The notes under the pieces were generated by a model. It was not told the origin of the DNA. It did no database searches and saw only the letters and a list, made by a program, of their open reading frames with translations. DNA of 14,133 nt, from positions 1 through 14,133 of the forward strand of contig JBJEPE010000048.1 in assembly GCA_051881075.1 (NCBI GenBank), in the 5' to 3' direction. The translations under genes were made by a program, and so were the position numbers. The stretch comes from RUG14223 sp051881075 (GTDB taxonomy: Bacteria > Bacillota > Clostridia > Oscillospirales > Acutalibacteraceae). Shown one piece after another: positions 1-6,451 of the stretch. The first letter of the stretch is position 1. Each line of letters begins with the position of its first letter.

Positions 1-4
1 TATC

Positions 5-53
5 AAGCCCTTTTAGGGCTTTCACAAACCACCCGTTTAACGGGTGGTTTTGA
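5..53 (+). terminator. Two consecutive terminator-like hairpins
   Basis: The first hairpin has arms AAGCCC (5-10) and GGGCTT (16-21). The second has 10-bp arms AACCACCCGT (28-37) and ACGGGTGGTT (41-50), a 3-nt loop and a short T run (49-52). They probably end a gene lying left of the window. The second is the stronger. Both are close to symmetric, so they could also work on the minus strand. Confidence 0.65.
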
Positions 54-55
54 TT

Positions 56-145
56 ACAATGATATCCGTTCCGTAAAAAACGAAACGGGTGATATACTCT
101 GTCGGTATGATATCTGCTTCGCAGATGATATACGCTTCGCGTATA
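56..145. repeat. Array of short hairpins spaced by GATAT (MITE/REP-like element)
   Basis: Four small hairpins follow one another, separated by GATAT: CCGTTcCGT/ACGaAACGG (66-88), ATAC/GTAT, ATCTGC-ttc-GCAGAT and ATACGC-ttc-GCGTAT. An AT-rich palindromic stretch (about 155-170) follows. The last two have compact TTC loops. A second pair of hairpins of the same design, with GAAAT-type spacers, lies at 305-345. The two blocks probably belong to one non-coding mobile repeat of a kind I recall in gut Firmicutes genomes. That family link is from memory and was not checked. Confidence 0.6.
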
Positions 146-240
146 AAGTGAACTGATATTATATCATATCACCTCAGGCGGTATATGATTGGAAAAATCG
201 TTGCACATGATACTATAATATGTGAATTAAAGGTGATGCA

Positions 241-612
241 ATGGAGTATGTTGTTGTTTCTGACACCTCTGTTTTTGCCGTTAATCGTGGTAAATCTATT
301 TTACGATGGATGAAATCACTTCGTGATGAAATCCGCCTTGCGGCGCAGGAAAGAACGGATTTGATTTCATACATAAAGTGGATTTTATTGTATTATGAAG
401 ATTGGGTGATTGCTGTGGCAGAAAGCAAGCTTGCCGATCTATTTACATATTTTACGGTTAATATTTTGAAACTGACAAACAGAATTAAGGGGCATTATTT
501 TCTCATCATTCTGTTGGAACGCAACGCTATTTTTTATCACCTACGCACCGGTTATTACCATTTTTCATTAAACAAACCTCATTTGTCTATAAAGGCAGAT
601 GAGGTTTTTTGA
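241..612 (+). CDS. Doubtful reading frame inside repeat element (123 codons)
   Basis: The frame begins at an ATG 8 nt after a weak AGGTG site and ends inside a terminator hairpin. I recognise no family. Its first third (codons about 20-40) is made by palindromic repeat DNA: a hairpin ATCAC-ttc-GTGAT followed by CCGC-ctt-GCGG, each preceded by GAAAT. The rest is rich in hydrophobic residues without clear helices or motifs. A TATAAT at 214-219 has only a poor, badly spaced -35 (TTGGAA, 189-194). It is most likely a chance frame created by the repeat, not a real protein. A repeat-borne small protein cannot be excluded. Confidence 0.2.
   Translation: MEYVVVSDTSVFAVNRGKSILRWMKSLRDEIRLAAQERTDLISYIKWILLYYEDWVIAVAESKLADLFTYFTVNILKLTNRIKGHYFLIILLERNAIFYHLRTGYYHFSLNKPHLSIKADEVF
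305..345. repeat. Second hairpin pair of the repeat element (GAAAT spacers)
   Basis: Two adjacent palindromes, ATCAC-ttc-GTGAT and CCGC-ctt-GCGG, each follow a GAAAT spacer. The layout matches the GATAT-spaced array 160 bases upstream. This suggests both blocks are parts of one repeat element covering roughly 56-380. Confidence 0.5.
574..612 (+). terminator. Rho-independent terminator
   Basis: Arms AAACCTCAT (574-582) and ATGAGGTTT (599-607) with an imperfect inner stem, followed by TTTTTT (605-610). It closes off the repeat region and insulates the Nudix operon. Confidence 0.65.
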
Positions 613-634
613 CAAATCTTATTTTATGAGATAC

Positions 635-673
635 AATATAAAATATAAAATATAAAATATAAAATATAAAATA
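635..673. repeat. 7-bp tandem repeat, unit AATATAA, about 5.6 copies
   Basis: Five full perfect copies of AATATAA (635-641, 642-648, 649-655, 656-662, 663-669) and a partial sixth. The repeat lies about 110 bases upstream of the Nudix start. Being perfect and of short unit length, it could change copy number by slippage. Confidence 0.9.
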
Positions 674-780
674 GACTCAGTAACTGTGGAAAAGAGCGTT
701 GAAGTAAACAATATTGAAAGAATTATATAACACTAAAACTTAAGAAGAGTATTACATAAAAATTTACGGAGGGAATGAAA

Positions 781-1269
781 GTGGGCGCAGATATGTCAGT
801 ACCGTGTGAAAACGGTTATATCAACATTCGTGTAGGTGCAATCATTATAAAAGATAATAAGTACCTGATGGTTGGCAATGAAACATCAGATTATTTATAT
901 TCAGTTGGCGGTCGGATCAAATTCGGGGAAACGGCAGAAGAAGCCATAATACGAGAAGTGTACGAAGAAACCGGCGTAAAAATGGAAATTAATAGATTGG
1001 GATTTGTTCATGAAAATTACTTTATCGGTGACTCCTACCCTAAAATCGGCAAGCTTATATATGAGATATCATTCTTTTTCTATATGAAAACACCGGATGA
1101 TTTCAGCCCTTTGTGCAACAGCTTTACTGAGAACGGCAACAGAGAATATCTTACATGGATATCAATGGATGAAAAAAGCAGAAATATTTATCCCGACTTT
1201 TTCATTACGGAACTAAAACACCCATCTACCGATGTAAAGCATTTTGTTACAGATGATAGAATGCTATAA
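781..1269 (+). CDS. Nudix hydrolase
   Basis: A Nudix-family pyrophosphohydrolase, which cleaves nucleoside diphosphates linked to a moiety X in the cytosol; the substrate is unknown. A full Nudix box GX5EX7REUXEEXGU is visible. Counted from the upstream ATG at 775, it has Gly46, Glu52, Arg60-Glu61, Glu64-Glu65 and Gly67, within the usual alpha/beta fold. Start choice: the ribosome site GGAGGG (768-773) is only 1 nt from the ATG at 775, 7 nt from a GTG at 781 and 19 nt from an ATG at 793. GTG 781 is therefore preferred, giving about 162 residues. The gene is followed after 54 nt by a P-loop kinase on the same strand, so the two are probably co-transcribed. A 7-bp tandem repeat lies upstream. 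I saw no convincing promoter, only weak candidates near 699-729. Confidence 0.9.
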   Translation: MGADMSVPCENGYINIRVGAIIIKDNKYLMVGNETSDYLYSVGGRIKFGETAEEAIIREVYEETGVKMEINRLGFVHENYFIGDSYPKIGKLIYEISFFFYMKTPDDFSPLCNSFTENGNREYLTWISMDEKSRNIYPDFFITELKHPSTDVKHFVTDDRML

Positions 1270-1323
1270 CCCCAGATTCACATATTGTAAGTATATTACC
1301 CCAAAAAGCACGGAGGAAAAATT

Positions 1324-1854
1324 ATGATAATTCTGATTACAGGTGCATCGCATACCGGCAAAACATATTTATCACAGATGTTGCTTGAGAAATTTAAGTA
1401 CCCATATTTGTCTATAGATCATCTGAAAATGGGGCTGATAAGATCAGGGCAAACTACGCTTACCCCGGAGGACGATGATAAGTTAACGGATTATCTTTGG
1501 CCAATCGTCAGAGAAATCGCAAAAACAGCCATCGAAAACAAACAAAACTTGATTATAGAAGGTTGTTATATTCCGTATGATTGGAAAAATCATTTTAGTT
1601 TAGATTATCTATCAGAAATTAAGTACATATGTTTAGTTATGAGTGAAAACTATATCAAGAAGCACTTTCAAAATATTAAAAAATTTGCAAATGTTTTAGA
1701 AGCCCGACTGGACGATTCATACTGTACAATGGAATCTATGCTTGAAGAAAACGCAAAAGTGCTTAGAATGTGTCAAGTTTATCAAATTGATTATTTACTT
1801 ATCGATGATGAGTACAACGTTGACGCACAGCTGAAATCAGTACTTGAACGCTAA
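1324..1854 (+). CDS. Small P-loop nucleoside/nucleotide kinase-like protein
   Basis: 176 residues with a Walker A motif GASHTGKT at residues 7-14 right after the first beta strand. An aspartate follows at the end of strand 2 (LSIDHL, about 29-34) and a strand IIEG at about 77-80. This fits the small kinase group of P-loop NTPases (adenylate kinase or phosphotransferase-like). The phosphate acceptor cannot be told. Start: GGAGG (about 1312-1316) sits at good spacing to ATG 1324. It follows the Nudix gene by 54 nt, so a shared role in handling or salvaging a small nucleotide-like metabolite is an inference. There is no strong terminator after it; the next gene has its own promoter. Confidence 0.8.
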   Translation: MIILITGASHTGKTYLSQMLLEKFKYPYLSIDHLKMGLIRSGQTTLTPEDDDKLTDYLWPIVREIAKTAIENKQNLIIEGCYIPYDWKNHFSLDYLSEIKYICLVMSENYIKKHFQNIKKFANVLEARLDDSYCTMESMLEENAKVLRMCQVYQIDYLLIDDEYNVDAQLKSVLER

Positions 1855-1906
1855 ACACATCATTTTATTTTTGAACATACACTTTTAATTCTTCACACAA
1901 ATCCTA

Positions 1907-1940
1907 TTTGAATTAAAGCAAAGTTTTACTTTAATTCAAA
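1907..1940. promoter_or_regulatory. Perfect 12-bp inverted repeat, probable operator
   Basis: Arms TTTGAATTAAAG (1907-1918) and CTTTAATTCAAA (1929-1940) are separated by 10 bases, so centre-to-centre spacing is about 22 bp (two helical turns). The right arm overlaps the likely -35 of the promoter for the HTH-desulfoferrodoxin gene, which suggests autoregulation. It has no GC-rich stem and no T run, so it is not a good terminator. Confidence 0.6.
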
Positions 1941-1952
1941 ATATGATATAAT
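1924..1952 (+). promoter_or_regulatory. Promoter for the HTH-desulfoferrodoxin gene
   Basis: A perfect -10 TATAAT at 1947-1952 with a weak -35 TTTTAC (1924-1929) at 17-bp spacing. The -35 lies inside the 12-bp inverted repeat. The predicted leader is about 80 nt. Confidence 0.6.
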
Positions 1953-1957
1953 ACCCA

Positions 1958-1979
1958 TAGAGTATCATTTACAACTCTA
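1958..1979. promoter_or_regulatory. Second inverted repeat in the leader
   Basis: TAGAGT (1958-1963) and ACTCTA (1974-1979), again with a 10-base spacer, lie at the expected transcription start. It could be a second operator half-site pair or a small leader hairpin. Confidence 0.35.
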
Positions 1980-2040
1980 CTTTGCGTAGGTTGTCACTTA
2001 ACAAAAAAGCTGTTAAACTTTTAGCAAAGGAGTGATACAA

Positions 2041-2628
2041 ATGAATCAATATGTAACAGGAGCAATCATTAAAAAGCTCCGAGAAGAAAGAAAAATGACA
2101 CAGCTTGAACTTGCAGAAAAATTACACGTAAGCGATAAAACCGTGTCAAAATGGGAAACAGCAAAAGGATACCCTGACATTACATTAATTGAGTCTTTGG
2201 CCGATACACTTGGCATATCGGTTATTGAGCTTTTGTCAGGTAACGACGTGATAAACTCAAACAGGTCATTTAACATGATGAAAATGAAGTTCTACGTGTG
2301 CCCTATTTGCGGAAACGTGATTACAGGCACAGGCGAGGCCGTGATAAGCTGTTGCGGAATAACATTACCTCCTCTTGAACCTGAAACATCGGACGAAAAA
2401 CATATGTTAAATATCGAAAAGGTAGAGGATGAATACTATGTTACCGTAAATCACGAGATGAGCAAGTCACATTATATTTCTTTTATAGCCGCAGTCAGAG
2501 ATAACGGATTTGAAATTGTTAAGTTATACCCGGAATATAATGCCGAGGCAAGATTTAAAATCAGCGGTACACGTCATTTCTATTACTATTGTAACAGACA
2601 TGGACTATATAAGATATCTAAATGGTGA
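2041..2628 (+). CDS. XRE-family HTH fused to desulfoferrodoxin / superoxide reductase-like domain
   Basis: 195 residues. Residues 6-66 are an XRE (Cro/cI) helix-turn-helix, followed by a desulforedoxin-type site Cys87-x2-Cys90-x13-Cys104-Cys105. Next comes a neelaredoxin/superoxide-reductase-like module with Glu119-Lys120-His121, His138, His144, Cys184 and His187. These match the known SOR catalytic Glu-Lys pair and the Fe(His)4Cys ligands. The His138-His144 (6) and Cys184-His187 (3) spacings equal those of classical desulfoferrodoxin. The protein may be a DNA-binding sensor of superoxide or iron redox state, or a bifunctional enzyme-regulator (inference). Start: AGGAG at 2028-2032 is 8 nt before ATG 2041; a GTG at 2032 overlaps the ribosome site and is rejected. 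An inverted repeat covers its promoter. The acyltransferase gene follows after 58 nt. Confidence 0.88.
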   Translation: MNQYVTGAIIKKLREERKMTQLELAEKLHVSDKTVSKWETAKGYPDITLIESLADTLGISVIELLSGNDVINSNRSFNMMKMKFYVCPICGNVITGTGEAVISCCGITLPPLEPETSDEKHMLNIEKVEDEYYVTVNHEMSKSHYISFIAAVRDNGFEIVKLYPEYNAEARFKISGTRHFYYYCNRHGLYKISKW

Positions 2629-2686
2629 AAATATTGTACAGATTTTTGATTAACTAATAATCGTATAAAATGAGGTAAGCATAGCT

Positions 2687-3733
2687 ATGGCAAGAAAACA
2701 TTGGATAGACAACATCAGAATACTGTGTATTTTAATATTAATTCCATTTCATGCAGTAATGATTTTTAACGATCTGGGAGAAAAATACTATATCAATACT
2801 TATGAGTGCACAGTTGCATCTATTTTTAATTTTTCAGTATATCCATGGTGGATGTCAGGGCTATTCGTGATCTCAGGAATATCAACAAGATATGCGCTTA
2901 AAAAACGAACCACAAGACAGTATATTGCTGATCGTTTCAGAAAACTGTTTATACCGCTTATTTCGGGATTGTTGTTAATTATCCCCATACAGTGCTTTTT
3001 GGCAGATAAATTTCATAATAATTATTCAGGAAATTATCTGCAGCATTTTAAAAGATTTTTCACTATTACAGACCTATCGGGTGCAGACGGATGCTTTACA
3101 TTCGGCCAGCTCTGGTTTATCCTATACTTGTTCTTAATATCTATCATGAGTATCCCAATTATAAAAAAATTTAAAAAAACTGCAGAGCCGTTTATAGGGA
3201 TTAAGCTCATTCTTGTTGGAATTCTTCCCGCTGTAATCAATCCGCTTGGAAACATCGGCGGAAAAAGCATTACTGAGTTTTGGTTGTGGTTTTTAATAGG
3301 TTACTTTATACTCAGCATGAATGAAGTGCAATCATGGATTCAACAGTATATGGTTATATGGTTTATAATATCACTTGTCACTGTAGCCGTCAGGGGAATA
3401 TTTTATGTAATAAGCATTGGCGATGATTCTTTCTGGTTTATTTCAACGGTAATTCTTCAGTGGTTCGGAATACTAGCTATGTGTACTTTCGGAATGTATT
3501 TTCTTGATAAAAAATTTATTTTTACAGATTATCTTTCCAAAGCATCATTTCCGATATATATTTTCCATCAAACCTTCATAGTAGCCGTTGGTTATTTTGC
3601 AGCTTTGCAAGTTAAGAACGCATTGCTGCAATATATGCTGATAATTTCATTATCATTTTTGCTAACTATAATTACATATGAAATCACAAAAAGATTTAAA
3701 CTTACAAGGTTTTTATTCGGAATAAAAAAATGA
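2687..3733 (+). CDS. Acyltransferase 3 family integral membrane protein
   Basis: 348 residues with about ten predicted membrane helices. The start resembles the acyltransferase-3 (OafA/MdoC/NodX-like) family: basic Arg11 and the conserved His22 in the first helix (context IPFHAVMIF), a later FGQLWFILYLF motif, and a terminal helix pair ending in FPIYIFHQTF. The family moves acyl groups such as acetyl or succinyl onto extracytoplasmic sugars or lipids; the acceptor here is unknown. ATG 2687 has GAGG (2672-2675) about 11 nt upstream. A -10-like TATAAA at 2664-2669 lacks a matching -35, so the gene may be read from the upstream HTH-desulfoferrodoxin promoter. The next gene has its own promoter, which starts at this stop codon. 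Confidence 0.85.
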   Translation: MARKHWIDNIRILCILILIPFHAVMIFNDLGEKYYINTYECTVASIFNFSVYPWWMSGLFVISGISTRYALKKRTTRQYIADRFRKLFIPLISGLLLIIPIQCFLADKFHNNYSGNYLQHFKRFFTITDLSGADGCFTFGQLWFILYLFLISIMSIPIIKKFKKTAEPFIGIKLILVGILPAVINPLGNIGGKSITEFWLWFLIGYFILSMNEVQSWIQQYMVIWFIISLVTVAVRGIFYVISIGDDSFWFISTVILQWFGILAMCTFGMYFLDKKFIFTDYLSKASFPIYIFHQTFIVAVGYFAALQVKNALLQYMLIISLSFLLTIITYEITKRFKLTRFLFGIKK

Positions 3734-3762
3734 TTGTAAAAGCTATGAATATCTGATATAAT
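3734..3762 (+). promoter_or_regulatory. Sigma-A promoter with extended -10
   Basis: -35 TTGTAA (3734-3739), 17-bp spacer, then TGaTATAAT with the extended TG at 3754-3755 and TATAAT at 3757-3762. It begins directly after the acyltransferase stop codon and drives the downstream kinase with a leader of about 32 nt. Confidence 0.75.
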
Positions 3763-3800
3763 AGGAGCTATAAATAAACAAGGTCAAGGGGCAGAATATT

Positions 3801-4235
3801 ATGGTAATAGCAATTTTTGGTGAAAGCTGCGTTGGAAAGTCTACAATAGCAGAGAAACTTGCAAAAAGAATAAATGCAGAAATATACTCAGGCAAAGACT
3901 ATATGCGACTTGCAAAAAATGAGCAAATAGCCAAAAAGCTTTTTCAGGAAAAATTAATTTATGCACTTACAGGGGATCACGTAATATACGTCATCTCTGA
4001 GAAAGAACACCTTAGACTACTGCCTGACGGTGCCATTAAGGTATTAGCAACAGCTAAGCTTGATAAAATAAAGGAAAGATTTGCCGAAAGAATGCACGGA
4101 AATCTGCCTAAGCCTGTAGAAATAATGCTGGAAAAGAAGCACGGTATGTTTGACAACGAGGTATGTGATCTCAAAGTTAATAACGAGGAATACGATATAT
4201 CTACCGTGTGCGATGAAATCGAAAAATTAATTTAA
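3801..4235 (+). CDS. Small P-loop NTPase, nucleotide kinase-like
   Basis: 144 residues. Walker A GESCVGKS at residues 7-14 follows a hydrophobic first strand. A strand ending in KVLATA (about 80-85) precedes a charged region with Lys/Arg residues (KERFAERMHG) that may form the lid. The C-terminal strand KVNNEEYD and helix match the layout of small cytidylate/shikimate-type kinases. Substrate is unknown; it is shorter than typical NMP kinases (about 180-220 residues). Start: AAGGGG (about 3786-3791) lies 9 nt before ATG 3801. It is a single-gene unit with its own extended -10 promoter and a terminator 20 bases after the stop. Confidence 0.8.
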   Translation: MVIAIFGESCVGKSTIAEKLAKRINAEIYSGKDYMRLAKNEQIAKKLFQEKLIYALTGDHVIYVISEKEHLRLLPDGAIKVLATAKLDKIKERFAERMHGNLPKPVEIMLEKKHGMFDNEVCDLKVNNEEYDISTVCDEIEKLI

Positions 4236-4254
4236 GTCGCTACAGTTACTACAT

Positions 4255-4294
4255 AAAAATCTCTTTTGCCATGTAACAAGAGAGGTTTTTTGTT
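4255..4294 (+). terminator. Rho-independent terminator
   Basis: Stem CTCTT (4261-4265) with AAGAG (4278-4282), extended by flanking A and T tracts, then a run TTTTTTGTTTT. It ends the P-loop kinase unit. Confidence 0.65.
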
Positions 4295-4329
4295 TTAAAT
4301 CGACACAATTCATAGACAATGATGTTCAT

Positions 4330-4358
4330 TTCATTTCTTCTGTCTGTTAAAATATAAT
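4330..4358 (+). promoter_or_regulatory. Promoter for the TetR operon
   Basis: Perfect -10 TATAAT at 4353-4358 with a weak -35 TTCATT (4330-4335), spacing 17. AGACA (4314-4318) and TGTCT (4341-4345) are inverted around it and might take part in TetR binding, but the spacing is wide. Confidence 0.5.
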
Positions 4359-4381
4359 CACTAAAAGAAAGGAGATTTGTT

Positions 4382-4738
4382 ATGAATACAAACAAAATCT
4401 ATGCAGAATCAATCGCTAATGAATACGCCCCAAAAACCACATCTAAGGTAGTTGCACTCAGAAAATTGGATCGCAAAGCAAAACTTTCGGCGAACATCTT
4501 TGCCTATACCTTTGGTATCATTGCTTCATTGATCACCGGCACGGGTATGTGTCTGTCTATGCAGGTGATAGGCCCTAAAACGATTTATTTTATGATATTA
4601 GGCATAGCAATCGGTATAATCGGATTTATAGGCATGGGAGTAAACTATCCGATTTATAAAAAACTACTTGAAAAAGGAAAGCAAAAGTACGCCTTTGAGA
4701 TAGTTCAGCTAGCTAAGGAAATATGTGAGGAAGAATAA
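4382..4738 (+). CDS. Small conserved two-TM membrane protein
   Basis: 118 residues: a charged N-terminal stretch (1-36), two hydrophobic helices at about 38-60 and 67-88, then a charged amphipathic C-terminal helix ending in EICEEE. I recall the KTTSKVVALRKLDRKAK region and the NYPIYKKLLEKGKQKYAFEI region from a widespread Firmicutes family of uncharacterised membrane proteins, sometimes labelled dihydropteridine reductase without visible basis. No enzyme motif is seen. AAAGGAG lies 8 nt before ATG 4382, with a good -10 upstream. It is the first gene of an operon with a TetR regulator 28 nt downstream, which may control it. Confidence 0.75.
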   Translation: MNTNKIYAESIANEYAPKTTSKVVALRKLDRKAKLSANIFAYTFGIIASLITGTGMCLSMQVIGPKTIYFMILGIAIGIIGFIGMGVNYPIYKKLLEKGKQKYAFEIVQLAKEICEEE

Positions 4739-4766
4739 TAAAAACTTGTGAAAGGAGCAAAGTGCA

Positions 4767-5393
4767 ATGAATAAGTCTGAAAGCAAATACTTTAATACAG
4801 CATTAAAAATGGACAATGCACTAATCGCTCTTCTTGCTAAAAAGGACTTTCAATATATCACAGTCAAAGAAATTTGCCAAGAAGCAGGCGTAAATCGCTC
4901 AACCTTTTACTTACATTATGATACTATCGGAGATTTACTGTCAGAATGTGTTGAAAATATAAAGACTAATTTCTTTAAACAGTTTAACGATGAGCATACA
5001 AAAATATCGTATAATATTGATAAATGTCCAATAAAAGAGCTTATTTTTATTTCTCCAAAATATCTTATACCATATTTAGACTTTGTTAAGAATAACAGAG
5101 CCGTATTTTTGGCGACCTTTGCGCAACCGGACGTAATTGGAGCAAAAAATATCTTTAATCAGATGTTCGAGCAGGTGATTAATCCTGTTATGGAGCGATT
5201 TAACTATTCTGAAAAAGACCAAAGCTATTTTTTATCTTATTACATACACGGGTTGCAAGGAATAGTTAAAGATTGGGTATATAACGGATGCAAAGAAGAT
5301 GTAAATTATATTGCAAACATTATGATACAATGCGTAATTCCTGACGGCAACGGATTGCTCTCGCTGGAAGAAATACAAAAGCTGGTTTATTAA
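4767..5393 (+). CDS. TetR/AcrR-family transcriptional regulator
   Basis: 208 residues. The N-terminal DNA-binding domain has the usual TetR helix-turn-helix at residues 31-52 (ITVKEICQEAGVNRSTFYLHY), followed by the linker helix (DLLSECVENI). The C-terminal half is helical and ligand-binding in type, with no further motif recognised. AAAGGAG lies 9 nt before ATG 4767; a GTG five bases upstream of it is out of frame. The gene sits between two membrane-protein genes and is 3 nt from the next start, so it likely controls its own operon. Effector unknown. Confidence 0.9.
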   Translation: MNKSESKYFNTALKMDNALIALLAKKDFQYITVKEICQEAGVNRSTFYLHYDTIGDLLSECVENIKTNFFKQFNDEHTKISYNIDKCPIKELIFISPKYLIPYLDFVKNNRAVFLATFAQPDVIGAKNIFNQMFEQVINPVMERFNYSEKDQSYFLSYYIHGLQGIVKDWVYNGCKEDVNYIANIMIQCVIPDGNGLLSLEEIQKLVY

Positions 5394-5396
5394 GAT

Positions 5397-6035
5397 ATGG
5401 ATAAACTTTATAAAAAAATTAAGACCGATCCTATATTTAGATTACGTCTGAACGTTACAATCAGCTTCTTTCTCAATGTTATTTTTGCAGCATATAACGG
5501 TTATTTAGCTATAAAAGGATTTTCGTACTGGTTTCTTACTATGTCTGTCTACTACGTCATATTGGGACTTGGCAGATATATATGTATATTTAAGGGATTA
5601 CACCGTCCCGGAAATAACAAAAAACAAATCCTTATGTCTTGCGGAATTTTACTCTGCTTGCTTTCAGTTATATTGGTGGGTTCAGTTACGCTCAGCTTAA
5701 AGCTCCCTGTAATACAAAAACAAAGCTTAATACCAATGATAACATCAGCAACATACACATTCTACAAAATGACGTTGGCTATTATAAACCTGATTAAAGC
5801 TAAAAGCTCAAAATCCGCCCTGACTATCACGATACGTAACCTATCAATGACAGATGCGGTTTCATCTATGCTTATGCTGGAAAGAATTATGGTTACAAGT
5901 CTTGAAAGCGATGCAAACTATGCGTTTAATATGACAGTGTCAACAGGTGCGGGCGCATACATAATCGTATTGTTGCTCGGAATAACTACTATATTGTCGA
6001 GTAAAAAACAGTCACAATCAATACACATTAAATAA
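5397..6035 (+). CDS. Multi-spanning membrane protein, unknown function
   Basis: 212 residues with about five to six hydrophobic segments: roughly 17-35, 44-62, 77-101, 112-134 and 184-202, plus a weaker one near 150-165. The N-terminus is short and basic. The start ATG 5397 lies 3 nt after the TetR stop and has no clear Shine-Dalgarno, so translation is probably coupled to the TetR gene. I do not recognise the family. By position it is a likely target or partner of the TetR regulator, such as a transport or stress membrane protein (inference). A strong hairpin terminator follows. Confidence 0.75.
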   Translation: MDKLYKKIKTDPIFRLRLNVTISFFLNVIFAAYNGYLAIKGFSYWFLTMSVYYVILGLGRYICIFKGLHRPGNNKKQILMSCGILLCLLSVILVGSVTLSLKLPVIQKQSLIPMITSATYTFYKMTLAIINLIKAKSSKSALTITIRNLSMTDAVSSMLMLERIMVTSLESDANYAFNMTVSTGAGAYIIVLLLGITTILSSKKQSQSIHIK

Positions 6036-6075
6036 ACTGTTCAAAAGTGCAATATAATTGCTTGAAACGAACATT

Positions 6076-6150
6076 ATCCCTTAAGAGAGTAAGAAAAGTT
6101 TGAAAACCAAATTTTATTTTCAGCTACCTCTTAAGGGATTTTTCTTTTTT
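6076..6150 (+). terminator. Terminator of the TetR operon
   Basis: 10-bp arms CCCTTAAGAG (6078-6087) and CTCTTAAGGG (6128-6137) followed by a T-rich run (6139-6150). The loop is about 40 nt, unusually long. Confidence 0.7.
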
Positions 6151-6379
6151 CTAATTTTCATATATCAGAGTTAATCCGCTTATATTATCATTTTGCTATG
6201 CCTTGTTTAAAGTATAACACGATACTTGTAAATTCACCTTGAATATGCTAAACCAATTATATCGTCTTTTATAGACGAGCCCTCCTTTGATTTTTTGTTA
6301 GGTTGGTAGAACTTATCAATTTCATCATTGGAGGCTTTATTTTTCCACCCCGATCCAACCGGAACTTTTTGTTTTATAA
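6151..6379. other. Convergent intergenic stretch without a recognised gene
   Basis: AT-rich spacer between two converging transcription units. No promoter, RNA gene or repeat was recognised. A minus-strand open frame ending at 6234 has no start codon or ribosome site. Confidence 0.5.
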
Positions 6380-6416
6380 CGCAAAATCGGACTGCCTTTC
6401 GACAGTCCGACCTTTT
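6380..6416 (-). terminator. Hairpin terminator, probably bidirectional
   Basis: Arms TCGGACTG (6387-6394) and CAGTCCGA (6403-6410) with an 8-nt loop. On the minus strand it is followed by TTTT, placing it 36 bases or so after the surface-protein stop. On the plus strand CCTTTT also follows it. Confidence 0.75.
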
Positions 6417-6451
6417 ATCGCTTATTTAATTCAGCTATGTATTAAAAGAAA

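Noticed and set aside
56..145. CRISPR-like reading of the hairpin array
   Set aside because: Spacing units are only about 15-25 bases and the repeats are different palindromes, not identical repeats with unique spacers.
6234..6440. Open minus-strand frame ending at 6234 (SSIKDDIIGLAYSR end)
   Set aside because: It has no start codon or ribosome site and runs through the surface-protein terminator. It is probably chance or an old fragment.
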